Notes under the pieces: generated by a model
The model's input: the letters and a program-made list of their open reading frames with translations, nothing else
Database searches by the model: none
What the model was told of the DNA's origin: nothing
Assembly (NCBI RefSeq): GCF_024713975.1
Contig: NC_091115.1
Location: 4,744,501 to 4,808,500 of the forward strand
Length of the DNA stretch: 64,000 bases
Source: Paralichthys olivaceus
Taxonomy: Eukaryota; Chordata; Actinopteri; Pleuronectiformes; Paralichthyidae
Direction: 5' to 3'
Made by a program: the position numbers and the translations under genes
Shown here: positions 34,901-45,246 of the stretch, one piece after another
Layout: each line of letters begins with the position of its first letter
How positions within the stretch are numbered: the first letter of the stretch is position 1

Positions 34901-36184
34901 GCTAAATGTTGAGAATTAGCTGGCTGACTTTAACCAACTGTTTTGAATATTTACATTGAAATTATGTGAATTTAAAGACAACCTCTCATGTAGCTTGAGC
35001 CACAGAAAAGGTGAGTAAAAAAAGTTTTGCCAACTTTCTAACTATCGAGAGCAGCATCTGTGGAAACTGCCTGATTTAATTGCTATATACATGTTTATAG
35101 ACACAGGATCAAACTAACAGTGGGTATTTTCCATGTCGTGTTTGCAACTGCCTGATTAGTGAAGACAGCCTTTTCCCTGTTGCAGGCTTTGGCTTGTTGC
35201 AGATGACGAAAGACATTATTTAGCAATGCAACAATTTTACATGCGGTCATTTGCAGTCAGATATCTTTTCTTCAAGTTCTGTGAACCTAAGCAGATAAAG
35301 CTCTGTCCCAGTTCCCTACTACACACTAACTGTTAGCAGGTTAATGTTACGTCTAGAATCCAATGTGAAAACACAGAGATTAATATAGTATAACTAGCAA
35401 GGGAAATATCTAAATCCCTAGCAGATGAAAAGGCACAAAATTGGGTAGATTTCTAATGAACAAATCAGAAAACATCACATCCCTCATAACGTCCTTTGCT
35501 GCAGCTCCTCTTTTCAGCCTCTGCCTGAAACACTTGGTTTTAGCTCCTGTCTCTTTAAGGCCCCCTCTTGATAAAGCCCAGTCTGCTCTGATTGGCCAGC
35601 TGGCCCCACTCTGTTGTGATTGGTGAACCGCTTCCAGCACATGAACGAAATGTCGGCCTCCGCTCTTTGTGACGTCACAATGACGAGGAAGTATCAGACG
35701 GACTATTGATGCGTTTCAGGAGCTTTAGTGTTTTCTTTAGTGGGATTTTGGCCTTTTTAACTACTTAACTGTAAGATCCACAAAAAAATCAATATAACAC
35801 AGTAAAAGCATCACGTCTCCTTCAAGACAATTAGTATATAGTGAGGAATTGGGACAATCTAGAACTGACTGTGGACAATATCCATGAACTATTCTGACCA
35901 CCTGTCTTCTCTCTCTTCACTCCAGTGTTGTGAACCTCTGGCCTCTGTTCTTTGCTTTGTTTGTTTTGCTTGATCGGCCTGTTGCTCCTCAGCTTTCTTC
36001 TTCCTCTCTCTCTGTTCTTCCTTCTTCACATCCGCCTTCTGTACCTCCCACCATTATTATAAGAGTTTTTTCCTTTCGTCCACCAGGGGGCTTCACCTTC
36101 TACGAACTCATGCAACGCGGAGTGCCCCTCAACCTGATTGACAAGTACATGAGCGAGGTGAAGGTTGTCGAGCAGGAGAAGTAA
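10963..36184 (+). CDS. mybpc1: Slow skeletal myosin-binding protein C
   Basis: Coding exons: 10963-10984, 14778-14804, 16170-16259, 17186-17392, 18357-18404, 19281-19322, 19847-19888, 20634-20744, 21011-21159, 21265-21382, 21492-21543, 22166-22222, 25386-25552, 25635-25767, 27446-27570, 27663-27768, 28146-28312, 28424-28589, 28668-28774, 28869-29005, 29235-29394, 29488-29592, 29674-29862, 30379-30513, 30849-31016, 31124-31212, 31297-31492, 31590-31729, 31824-31983, 32738-32874, 33443-33629, 36087-36184. They join in frame to about 1,278 aa. The product starts MPEPTKK, as in human MYBPC1. Order: Pro/Glu-rich N-terminus (to about 190), Ig C1 (to about 285), M-motif (to about 377), Ig C2-C5 (to about 744), FnIII C6 and C7, Ig C8, FnIII C9, Ig C10 (about 1139-1246) and a short tail. 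Exons pair as two per domain, as in the family. It binds myosin in the sarcomere C-zone through C8-C10 and myosin S2/actin through the N-terminus. Human is about 1,140 aa; the excess is the N-terminal extension. Confidence 0.95.
10985..14777 (+). other. mybpc1 intron 1 (3.8 kb)
   Basis: A long first intron separates the exon encoding MPEPTKK from the rest. No exon or clear repeat was seen in it; the open frames are short and unsupported. Long first introns of muscle genes often hold enhancers, but none is identifiable here. Confidence 0.5.
14778..20744 (+). other. mybpc1: Block of seven symmetric N-terminal cassette exons in mybpc1
   Basis: The exons at 14778, 16170, 17186, 18357, 19281, 19847 and 20634 are 27, 90, 207, 48, 42, 42 and 111 nt long. 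All begin and end in phase 1, so any of them can be skipped without breaking the frame. Together they encode a Pro/Glu/Ala-rich, likely disordered extension. The 90-nt exon contains a perfect direct repeat giving [11 protein letters not shown]. Slow MyBP-C is known in mammals to be alternatively spliced at its N-terminus. The 42-nt exons at 19281 and 19847 are the least certain, since they rest only on splice signals and frame. Confidence 0.75.
16059..16081. repeat. (GT)n microsatellite
   Basis: A short GT run in a mybpc1 intron, 90 bases before the exon with the SVAPE repeat. Confidence 0.85.
22397..23073. mobile_element. Non-autonomous hAT-like DNA transposon
   Basis: The ends are near-perfect inverted repeats, CAGGGGTTTTCAAA on the left and TTTGAAAACCTCTG on the right (13 of 14 matching). 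They are flanked by near-identical 8-bp duplications, TGCTATAG and TGCTATAC. The CAG...CTG termini and 8-bp target duplication are hAT hallmarks. The 677-bp body is AT-rich with no transposase frame. It lies in the mybpc1 intron before the M-motif exon. Confidence 0.8.
23257..23265 (+). CDS. mybpc1: Possible 9-nt microexon of mybpc1
   Basis: AAATCAAAG is preceded by a strong pyrimidine tract ending TTCAG and followed by GTTAGT. Its phases (2 in, 2 out) match both neighbours, 22166-22222 and 25386-25552, so inclusion would add three residues (NQR) at the start of the M-motif region. Without it the join aligns with human slow MyBP-C with no gap, so skipping gives the canonical form. The related cardiac gene MYBPC3 is known to have 3-nt microexons. 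No expression evidence is available here. Confidence 0.35.
23401..23600. mobile_element. 200-bp MITE with GGTAACACT termini
   Basis: The element starts GGTAACACTTCATTT and ends AAAATAGTGTTACC, giving inverted repeats of nine perfect bases plus a partial extension. It is non-coding, spans exactly 200 bp, and lies about 330 bp after the hAT-like element in the same mybpc1 intron. GGTAACACT-ended short elements are a widespread kind of fish repeat. No clear target duplication was seen. Confidence 0.65.
24530..24740. repeat. Dispersed fish-type repeat, minus orientation
   Basis: This is a reverse-orientation copy of the family seen at 6680-6800. It contains a TTCAATGGGTTCTTTCCTCA block, a CTTCCACTAAGTTTTGTGG block, a spaced ACAAACAAACAG block and an AACATAAGCTCCTTGGTGA end. 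Confidence 0.7.
33873..33910 (+). CDS. mybpc1: Alternative terminal exon of mybpc1
   Basis: A phase-1 acceptor (TGTTTTACAG) opens a frame reading [12 protein letters not shown] and then TAA. Spliced to the C10 exon at 33443-33629 it gives a C-terminal tail beginning VYQ, like the IYQ-starting tail of a human MYBPC1 isoform. The same exon also has a GTAAGT donor after 33906, overlapping its own stop codon, so it could be either terminal or internal. It competes with the tail exon at 36087-36184. Confidence 0.55.
34135..34462. mobile_element. MITE-like element with inverted ends
   Basis: The left end (CCTCGTCTACGCTACTGC) and the reverse complement of the right end (CCTGTCCACGCTAATGC) match over most positions, and the interior is non-coding. 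It resembles a common fish repeat with a TCAGGCGCTGTTTGTGTGTG-type interior. The exact boundaries are uncertain. Confidence 0.5.
34693..34729 (+). CDS. mybpc1: Candidate alternative exon near the mybpc1 3' end
   Basis: Strong splice signals flank a 37-nt segment (TCTCTCCCCCAG before, GTAAGC after). In the phase supplied by the exon ending at 33906 it reads [13 protein letters not shown]. Joining both to 36087 puts the last exon in a different frame that stops after 16 further residues. This is weaker than the main model because it depends on the alternative donor at 33907. Confidence 0.3.
35520..35690. repeat. Promoter-like dispersed repeat fragment
   Basis: This segment of the last mybpc1 intron contains two GATTGG (inverted CCAAT) motifs near 35588 and 35618 and a TGACGTCAC CRE near 35670. 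The order and wording resemble a repeat found dispersed in percomorph genomes, so it is more likely a transposon remnant than a dedicated promoter. Confidence 0.4.
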
Positions 36185-36885
36185 AAAAAAAAACTAAAAA
36201 AATGGACAGAATGCAATGAGACACTTTAGCTTTGCAGACATTTGTCGCCATTAAGAGATCCTCTTCCCTCACCTGCGGAGGTTTGCGGCCTGAGAGCGGA
36301 TGGAGGGATGGCAAGATCGAATAAAAGGGGGTGGGAGAAGGCGTGCTGGTCTGTGGTGTGGCATGCTTTTCACCATAGGGGAAAAAAGGCAGTTCACTTC
36401 TTTGTCACCCTCTTGTGTTTGTAAGACTGTCAGCTCAGATGCATGTCAGCAGTGTTTTGGTTCTAGCTTTGACAAGTTCATGTCGTGTGTAGCACATATC
36501 GAAGCACATATAGAACACACACAGTATTTACACGTTCTTTTTTTTGATGAGTGTTTGTTGAACATAGGAAAAGGGGATGTACACTGTAAACAAAGGTTTT
36601 GTGTTTGTATGGGGTTGCATAACTTCTATGTGGAAAGAAAACCGGAAAAACGACTTGAGTAATGTTGGATAATGAATGTGTTGACACTTCTGAAGATAAT
36701 CCACTCTGATATTTGTTTATGTCACTCTGTATAAGTCAATTATGTCCAATAGAAAATGTAGAGGTTTACAGACAGTCCATATTTTGCATGATACATTATG
36801 TTTGAATTCATTTTGGACTTGAAGCTTGACTGAGGCTCAGACACATGTGCATGCCTTTACCTTTGTAATTATGACCCACAATAAC

Positions 36886-36891
36886 AATAAA
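36886..36891 (+). terminator. Likely poly(A) signal of mybpc1
   Basis: AATAAA lies about 700 bases after the stop codon at 36184 and is followed by a GT-rich stretch (TACTGTTGTGTG) near 36910, as expected of a cleavage region. Confidence 0.6.
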
Positions 36892-37039
36892 TAGTTCATT
36901 TAAAACTCCTACTGTTGTGTGTTCTCTTTAAGTGTGGATCTACCTCATTTGTTTCTTATCTAACAAATCTAATCCAACAAATGTATTATGGCACAAAAGT
37001 TAGACAAAAACATGGATGTGTAATCTTGTGATTCTGTTT

Positions 37040-37092
37040 GTAACATCAAGAATTTGTCACATATTTCATAATTAGGATATGTTTGGATTATG

Positions 37093-37123
<31 letters not shown>

Positions 37124-37346
37124 AATCTTGTTAGAAAAACCCTATATGTAAATTCAGTTTAATTAAAACATGTGGTCAATAAATCCTGTACATAAGTAGA
37201 TTATGTTAATCACATCCTGTTTATAACTGATTTGTGTTAAAATCCTGTACATAAATTAATAATTTTGTAAACTTAGGTACATACATAAATTGTGTTTACA
37301 CATCCTATACATGAATGTTATAAACTAGTGTACGTACATTAATTAT

Positions 37347-37391
<45 letters not shown>

Positions 37392-37455
37392 GTAATAATA
37401 ACAATACTAAGAATAATAATAACAATAATGATAATATAACAATAATAATAATAAT
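37040..37455. repeat. AT-rich repeat cluster between mybpc1 and chpt1
   Basis: Three parts are visible. The first is an (AT)n run at about 37101-37124. The second, about 37137-37340, is a degenerate tandem array with units of about 30 bases resembling CCTGTACATAAATT...GTTAA. The third is an (AAT)n microsatellite from about 37345 to 37455 with late interruptions. Together they fill the gap between the mybpc1 poly(A) region and the GC-rich chpt1 promoter. Confidence 0.75.
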
Positions 37456-37499
37456 GTTATAAACTAACCTGACTGCTGTTGTCCTGCACTTTTGTTTAA

Positions 37500-37749
37500 A
37501 CCTGGCGGTTCTCTTCCATATTTCTTCCCTTCCGGTCCGTCGCTTCCGGTGGAGACGTCGCTCGCCGGGAAACGTTGAGGGACTCGTTGTCTCTTGGTTC
37601 CGCAGCAAACATGGCCTCCCGTGCCGTGAGCGACAGATGAGCCGCTGTTTTCCGACACTGCTGATCCGTGGTCCGAGCCTCTAACGCCGGGTGTGTTGTG
37701 GAGCTCGTCGCGGCGGGTCTGAGAGGGTGACGAGGCAGAAGAAGCAGCC
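37500..37749 (+). promoter_or_regulatory. chpt1: GC-rich chpt1 promoter and 5' leader
   Basis: The sequence shifts abruptly from an AT-rich repeat to CpG-rich DNA just before the chpt1 ATG. Two close CTTCCGG motifs (about 37529-37535 and 37543-37549) are consensus ETS/GABP sites typical of TATA-less housekeeping promoters. No TATA box is seen. The start site is not determinable. Confidence 0.55.
37611..37640 (+). other. Possible 9-codon upstream ORF in the chpt1 leader
   Basis: An ATG in strong context (A at -3, G at +4) opens a nine-codon frame, MASRAVSDR, ending in TGA, 109 bases before the main start. If the transcript begins upstream of it, this could dampen chpt1 translation. The start site is unknown. 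Confidence 0.35.
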
Positions 37750-40700
37750 ATGCCACATCCCCTGTGGCCGGAGCCGCTGTCCGCAGCTCAGCTCAAGCGG
37801 CTGGAGGAGCATAAATACAGCGCGTCCGGCCGATCGCTGTTCGAGCCCCCGTGTCAGATCTACTGGAACTGGCTCGTCCAGCAAACGCCCACATGGGTCG
37901 CCCCGAACACGCTGACCATCGTGGGCCTGATGGTCAACATCGTGTCCACCGTGGTGCTCGTGTATTATTGTCCCACTGCAACAGAGGAGGTGAGTTCAGC
38001 GACCTTGGCTGAAAGTTCCCACTGAGAGCGCGAAGCCTCCGTTTAGAAACTACGTGAATTCAAGTTGTATCGCCTTTCGCTCGCTTCATAGTGCTTCAAA
38101 CACCGCGATGTGAGGTATTATCCAATTCGGCAGAATCTATTTGTTAATTCGGCCTACACGCGAACCCCGTTGCTACTTGTGTTTTGAAGTTATTTCAGAT
38201 CTAACGTCACTATTGGGGGTCATGCTGTCCGCTAACGCCCTCAGTGGCGTTTTATGGCTCACGACTTGAGGAATTCATACACAATCAATACAGAAGGTTA
38301 TTTATACCCTGCTTTATGTGCCACTATAAGCCGAGTTGCAGATTATCTCATCTCGATTCAGGAAATATCTTACATGTTAAGGTGCAGTGTTTCTATGGCC
38401 TCATACAATCCAGGAATCTTTAAATTATACAGTTTTTAACGGGGTTCGCTATGGGAAAGTTGATGTGGTGACATGTGGTTTTCCCGAGATCATGTGATGC
38501 AGAGCTGTTGATGGCAAAACATCAGTTTGCAGAAGGATGTTGATTTTGCTCAGATCACCATTAAGAGAGGAGGCTCACTGTTCATTCCTGCTGGGGTAAT
38601 AGAATTAACACGGCAGTGACTTGAAACTCAAAGAAACGTCTGTTTACACCACTGTTGATGTCAAATGACTCCAGATCCACCTCTAACTAAGCATCAGCTA
38701 CAGATACAGAAACTGTTTTGAACCTTAAATACAAAAATAGCCGCTGCAGGGTACAGCTGAGCCAACTCTTGACCTTTGAGCCACTTAACCTGTGTATCCG
38801 GGTTCACTGAGGAGCAGCGGCCTCAGCGTGAAATGCATAGGTGTGTGTGTGTGTGTTTATCAGATGTATACCTTTGTCCAATCCAACTAGGACAACCTTA
38901 CAACTCAGTCCACAGTCCATGCAGCACGCTGTGACTGTCAAATTCCATGAGTGCAAAGGCATTTCACTTTATTATTAAGCAGCGATAAATCAGGTCCTAC
39001 GTCCACTCTTCTTCGTGGACTGTAAGAAGTATATCACAGGCACGTCAGCAGTTTCCCCTGAAGTGACCTCTGTATTAACCCTGATCTGTCAGAGGAAAGT
39101 AGCGGCTGGGTCTCTGAGTGTTTAGGACAGGACGGTGTGGAATTCTTGATCTCTCTGGAAAAACAGACGTTCTTTGTCCCACACACACACGCTCACACAC
39201 TCACATTGTAGTGGTAAACACGCGGTGTTGGCGCTGCTCTAGTGTCCAGATGGTCGGTAACCTCCACCCTAGTTAGAGGAGCCAACACACTCCTGTCAGC
39301 GGGAATCCCTCCCTGTCCACACTCCTACTACACACACTGATACTAAAGTTTGTGTGTGGATGATAAGACGCAGAAATGCAATGTGTTAACATTTTATGAT
39401 CGACATATCAGTGGATTAAATAAAATGATGAAACACATGGATGATTTAGTTTTTCTTTTTTTCTGCCATTTAAAATTATGACTTTTTCACTCCCCCTTGC
39501 AAGTAACAGAATCTAATCCAACTAGTTTAATAGTTATTTTTTGAAAGTTTTGATCATGTTTCAGACAACTATTTCCATACGTAACTGAATACAAATAAAA
39601 AAAATGACAGTGGTAAACTGCGTGAAGAGTTTTGAATTATCAGTTTAGGATCAAAATAGCTGCAGATAACTTTTCTCTCGATTGACTCATTGTTCCAGCT
39701 CTTCTTTGCTTCCCCTCAGTGTGAGTCACTTTACAGAAGAAGAAGTTTCAGGTCTTTTTTCTGAGCAGGTTTCCCTGAATAAAATCTTGCTCTGTCTCCT
39801 CTCTCTCTTTCCCCTCAGGCTCCATGTTGGGCCTTCTTACTGAGCGCTCTGGGCCTCTTCATCTACCAGTCTCTGGACGCCATCGATGGGAAACAGGCCC
39901 GGAGGACAAACAGCAGCTCACCGCTCGGGGAGCTCTTTGACCACGGCTGCGATGCCGTCTCCACAGGTGCTTTAACAAAACTTCACTTGTGTTCTACGGG
40001 TTGTAAATAATTAAATGTTCCATCGTTTTCATGGAGAAGATCTTCATCATGTGATTGTGGACTAACAGTCACTTTCTCTCTCTGTCCCCCGGCAGTGTTT
40101 GTTGCAATCGGAACATGCATCTCGTGTGGAATCGGTAGATTCCCTGACTGGATGTTCTTCTGCGGCTTCATTGGGATGTTCATGTTCTTCTGCGCACACT
40201 GGCAGACCTACGTGTCCGGGACTCTCCGCTTCGGCCTGTGAGTCCCGTGTTCAGCAGCGTTACATGTGCCTGGTCTTCAACTGTTTAACTTAAGCTTCTC
40301 TTTTGTTTCAGCTAAAGCTAAACTCACTCTTCGCTGTTACTCTCTGCTCAGGGTGGACGTCACAGAAGTGCAGTTCGCCATCATGGTCATGTATTTGATG
40401 TCGGCTTTCGGCGGCGTGAGCCTTTGGCAATCTACGGTAACCGAGGAGAAAATATTTGTACAGTCACATTTACACGTCTGCAAATACTTTCCACACCCAC
40501 ACACATGGGAACACTTTCATTTCACCATGAGTGTATAGTGAGAGATTCTTTAGTTTTCACACTAATCTTATCTGCATCAATTCCTAGTTTTTAGTCGTCT
40601 TTCTACACTTTAAATAGAATTTGTGTTTTACTTTCACTCTGCTGCCTTTGGAGGCTTGACTTAACATCACATGAGAGAAGTGAGAAGGTAAATATGGGTA

Positions 40701-42113
40701 GCTAACGCCATGGCAACAGGTCATCTACTGGACATGATCTGGCTCAAAAAGCTGATGATGTCACCCGCATATTTTATTTTATTTATTTATGTTTTTTTTT
40801 GTTGCTTTGCCCTCCCATCATGCTCAGCATGCCTGCAGCTTTCATATGAGCACCATTTCTTATCTCTGTTAGAAGGCTTCTCTGTCTTGGCATTAATTTG
40901 ACCTTCATGTGTTTCTGTAGCTGCCCATCATTGGACTGAAGCTGTACGTCTTCCCCATCGTGGGCATCATCGGAGGGGCCCTCTACTCCTGCTACAACTA
41001 CTTCTATGTCATTTTGAATGGAGGCGTTGGCAAGAACGGCTCCACTGTGGCTGTAAGTCAACACATGTTTAGATCCATGCGTTGCCTGATCTTATAAAGC
41101 ATGTGTCATGACTAATAAACAATCTCGCTGTGTAGGACACCAGCGTGCTGAGTCCTGGTTTGCACATCGGCCTCATCCTCACCTTGGCCTTCATCATTTT
41201 CAAGAAGTCTTCCAGCCTCCTGTTTGAGCACCACCCCTGTCTCTACCTGCTCTCCTTCGGCATGGTCATCGCCAAGATCTCCAACAAACTGGTGGTACGT
41301 TTGATTTGATCTTTAATCATCCTTTATATACTTTTATTCCTCCATGTTGTTTAGTGCTTGTGGTTTATGGTTTCCTTGTGTCTCTTCTTTAGATAGCACA
41401 CATGACCAAGAGTGAGTTGCACCTCCCGGACTCGGCCTTTATAGGCCCCGGCCTCCTCTTCCTCAACCAATACTTCAACAGCTTTATAGACGAGTACAGC
41501 GTCCTCTGGATCGCCACGGTCAGTATTAGGTTTATTCTTCTTTAAAGGGGGACACAAGGTTATGAATTATTCTCTGAGAAATCAGTGAAAATGTTGAATA
41601 ATGTTGCAATGTTAAAGTTATTTTAAAAAGTGTCCTGGATCCACACCAAAATGTAAAAGGCTCTTCTGACTCATACATATCCTGGCTTTTAGTTTCAAAT
41701 ATGGGCCGAGCATAACAAACAGGGTCCTTCATTTCCCACAATGCAATTTGCATTTGTTTTCATCGAACTTTAGAGGTTTCCTGCTTTATTTGAAAAGTAA
41801 ATCTTAAATCTGAAAGCCCCTTTTGTTTATTTGTCACCTTTGCCTTTGCTGAGATACTATTGACAAACTAATCAACTTGTCATGTACAAAGTGCAGCCAC
41901 TTAACTGACAGACTGTTGACCTGTGTTCACTGTGTCTCCCAGTTGTCTATGATCAAGTGTTTGAGATTCAGCTCTACTCAAATGTATAGAGGATAATGTT
42001 ATTGAAACTGTAACCTGTGTATCAGGTTAAGTAAATATTTAAATGCATATTTGCTGTTGTTTAATGCTCTGTGTTTTTCAAGTGTAGTATTAAACAAACA
42101 TGTCACCGCTTCA

Positions 42114-42154
<41 letters not shown>

Positions 42155-45100
42155 ATTGAGGAAATGCAGGGATGCATCAAGGCGGTCTCAAAGTCACAGT
42201 TATGTGTCAGTGAAGCAGAAAACCGCAAGAGTGTCTGGCTGCAGACCTCTCGCGTCAGGCCTCTTCCTGTGCAGGCTCTCGTCTCAGGCCCACCTCCAGC
42301 GTGGGGCCGTTTAGGACCGGAAGTGCGCGCAACAAACTTCAAAATAAAACCACCTCCAGCGTGAGGTCGGTTGGGACCGGAAGTGCGCCCAACAACGTGA
42401 AAAGCTATTAGTTTCTTAAATATATGTAACACTTTTGATGTTGTCAATCCTTTATTTGTGGCATTTACCGATTACACCAGCAAAATATTAGTCTTAATGG
42501 GGTAGGGTTATGCCTGTCTACCTGGAGTCCCTCTGAAGAGTATGAACACATCAATCTATGTACATTTGTTCAGAGACTTAAACGCTCATGCATAACATTT
42601 ATATAAGGTAAATGCCTTTAAAAAAAAAATCTATTGTATTAAATGATTCGACTTTTGTCTTCAATGATATTAAGATCTTAAGACTATTGAGGCCAATTAG
42701 GTTGTTAACTATGCTTAAATACAAAATTGTCAACATTTAGGGAGGAGAGGAATAGATAAAACTATTGAAATGCAATAACTCACCTGTGATCTTCATTGTA
42801 TAATATAAGTAAATAAATAAACATATAATAATTAATATTAATATACTATATAAATATGTATGTATAAATATAAGTAATGCATATAAATGGGCGGCACGGT
42901 GGTGCAGTGGTTAGCACTGTTGCCTCACAACAAGAGGGTTCTGGGTTCCAACTGTGTGGAGTTTGCATGTTCTCCCTGTGCATGCGTGGGTTCTCTCCGG
43001 GTACTCCGGCTTCCTCCCACAGTCCAAAGACATGCAGGTTAGGTTAATTGGTGACTCTAAATTGTCCATAGGTGTGAATGAGAGTGTGAATGGTTGTCTG
43101 TCTGTATATGTCGGCCCTGCGATACACTGGCGACCTGTCCAGGGTGAACATAAGTGGTATAGAAAATGAATGAATGAATGCAATGAATACTATATAAATA
43201 TATAATATAATTAAAGCAATAAGGAAAACAGATAAAAGTACAAAAATTTCAAAAAATAACAAAATCACTTGGTTCTATTCAGTCTTTTATTAAACACCAT
43301 CCTTATTAGCCGTCACTTGAGTTTCAGTGTAGGTTGTGTATCCTCTTTTATCCACAATCTCGTCACAAAAGACCCACATGTCATCCACATTTTCAAATTT
43401 GAATTTCAGAATTTGAAGTGGTCATCACTTGTTGGAAAAATGGAGTGATGCATCTACATAACACAAAATAGTGATATTATATTCAATATTTTATTTCAGT
43501 TGAAGCAAGTTAAACAGCTTCAGACTGATTGTGATGTTACATACTTGTACTTTGCAAAAAATGTCATATCACTAACACCACGGCACAAACGCGCCTCGTA
43601 ATAAGTAGGCCAATACCTTGTTTATTACAGGTAACACTACACAAAAGTAAATATCGTAACACCTATCAACAGAGCTACCAATTGATTTATTAACGGTTAG
43701 ATATAGCAGGAGGGGGGTCAGCAAAACCGCGGAGAAGCGGACTTGCAGATCTGAAAGCTAGCATAGATGCTGAATGCAATTTAGCCTATAAAACTCGTAT
43801 TTTGTTCAACATTTAGCTATGTCTCAAATTAATTATTTAACGCATTACAAATAAACTCCCTCACTAACAAACTTAATTAGGTAGTTACGTTCAAACATAA
43901 CTCATGCACCTTCATTTTTAAAAGTCTCACTTACTGTCACAACTAGCACGTGAGCGACGTCGGAGTCTCCGCCTTCTGTTTTTTTCTGGATCCGAGGAAT
44001 TTTTTTTCATTTCCGGGCCTCACGCTGGAGGTAGGCCTGAGACGAGAGCCTGCACAGGAAGAGGCCTGACGCGAGAGGTCTGCAGCCAGACCCCTCTCGA
44101 AAACCGACCAAACATTTTCACAGTTATTCTCCATGATTATCTGCTTCAGTTCAGAGCTATTTATTATTTAAACGGTTTAATTGAAGCAGGCGTGGAGCCG
44201 CAGCAGAAACCTGCAGGACAGGTGAGCCCAGTTGACTGCAGGTCATGGTACAACGCACGCTTCCCTTCACACTGATGAGATGACGTTAGATAAATCTGCC
44301 TTTGCCGTCCCGTAATACTTAAAGCTACCCGTTACCGCCACCAAGGAGGTTATGTTTTTTTGTGTCTGCTAGAAAAGCAGCAGTTCTGTGTTTTTGTCTT
44401 CTTCCTTTTTTTGTCACAGCAGACTTTATGAAATGTCAAAGTAGGAGAAGTAGAAACGTTACCTTGAAGTGTTCCAGGGGACTGAAGCAGCGAAATGAAA
44501 ATCTGTCAGAGCTCAGGGAAGCTCCAAGTGTTTTTCATCATGCTAACAATGACTCCCTGTGAATTAGTAGATCACTTACACCTGTGATGTCCTGCTCTGA
44601 CACGTCTAGATGTCGCGTGAGAAATTACCTTCATGCCATTAATCATAATAATAATAATAGTAATCATACAATGACACAGAACCAGAGGAGGCAGTGATAA
44701 TGAAAGTAATTCCTGGATCTACTTGTTTATCTAGATCTGTTCTTCATTGGGTCATAACCCATCCCCCCACAACAATTCATGGTAATCAGTTCTGTGGTTT
44801 TTGAGAAATCCTGTTCACACACAAACAAAAAGCCTTGAAAACAAAACCAACTTGGCAAAGATTATGAAAAAGAATAATATTAACAAACTTCAAGTAACTT
44901 AACACTTTACAGGAGAGCAGAGTCCAACACAGGCAGTAATGAGGAGGAGAGCAGGAACATATCTGGGTCATAAATATAATGGGAATAAATAAGCAAGTAC
45001 AAAATAAAAGTAGTTTTAAAAACTGAAAAGTAGTACTGTAATATAGATATATTTAAAATTGTTAATTGTCTGTTTCGTCATTCACAGTTAATGAAGTTCC

Positions 45101-45246
45101 TTTTCTTTTCTTTTTTTTTTTTCCATCAGATCCTCTCTCTTCTGGATCTCATACGCTACTGCACAGGCGTGTGCATCCAGATCGCCTCCCACCTGCGCAT
45201 CCAAGTCTTCAGCATCACGCCGCCGGGCCACACACACCGTGACTGA
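37750..45246 (+). CDS. chpt1: Cholinephosphotransferase 1
   Basis: Coding exons are 37750-37989, 39819-39966, 40096-40237, 40352-40436, 40921-41052, 41136-41294, 41393-41518 and 45130-45246, joining to 382 aa. The enzyme transfers phosphocholine from CDP-choline to diacylglycerol, the last step of the Kennedy pathway, in Golgi/ER membranes. The CDP-alcohol phosphotransferase signature D-G-x2-A-R-x8-G-x3-D-x3-D is complete at residues 103-125 (from DGKQARR to DHGCD). Many hydrophobic segments follow, and the N-terminal [17 protein letters not shown] matches human CHPT1. The last exon is separated by a 3.6-kb repeat-filled intron and encodes a shorter, diverged C-terminus; human is 406 aa. The close paralogue cept1 is dual-specific, but the sequence and synteny favour chpt1. 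The start is in good context (G at -3). Confidence 0.93.
42115..42153. repeat. (CA)n microsatellite
   Basis: An uninterrupted CA run in chpt1 intron 7, about 80 bases left of the inverted-repeat element. Confidence 0.9.
42233..44091. mobile_element. Unclassified element with long terminal inverted repeats, in chpt1 intron 7
   Basis: About 70-85 bases at the left (starting GTCTGGCTGCAGACCTC) recur as the reverse complement at the right edge (ending GAGGTCTGCAGCCAGAC) with almost no mismatches over the first 70. The copies enclose about 1.7 kb of AT-rich non-coding DNA. The left repeat continues into two tandem copies of a roughly 55-60 base unit (about 42290-42398) built around CACCTCCAGCGTG and GACCGGAAGTGCG. 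No transposase frame and no clear target duplication were seen. Confidence 0.65.
42890..43182 (+). repeat. tRNA-headed SINE-like dispersed repeat, nested
   Basis: It begins GGGCGGCACGGTGGTGCAGTGG. It contains a Pol III A-box-like TGGTGCAGTGG and a B-box-like GGTTCCAACT, followed by GTGGAGTTTGCATGTTCTCC and CTCCGGCTTCCTCCCACAG blocks, and ends in (TGAA)n. This is one of the most abundant repeat sequences in teleost genomes, and here it sits inside the inverted-repeat element. The 3' portion looks internally shortened. Confidence 0.8.
44335..44850. repeat. Fragments of the dispersed fish-type repeat
   Basis: A CCACCAAGGAGGTTATGTTTT end lies near 44338. An AATCAGTTCTGTGGTTTTTGAG block followed by AATCCTGTTCACACACAAAC lies near 44785-44825. 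Both belong to the family seen at 6.7, 24.6 and 49.4 kb; here they are decayed, or two separate copies. Confidence 0.5.

Noticed and set aside
42890..42960. tRNA gene
   Set aside because: It has A- and B-box-like motifs but no cloverleaf with matched acceptor stem; it is the head of a SINE-like dispersed repeat.
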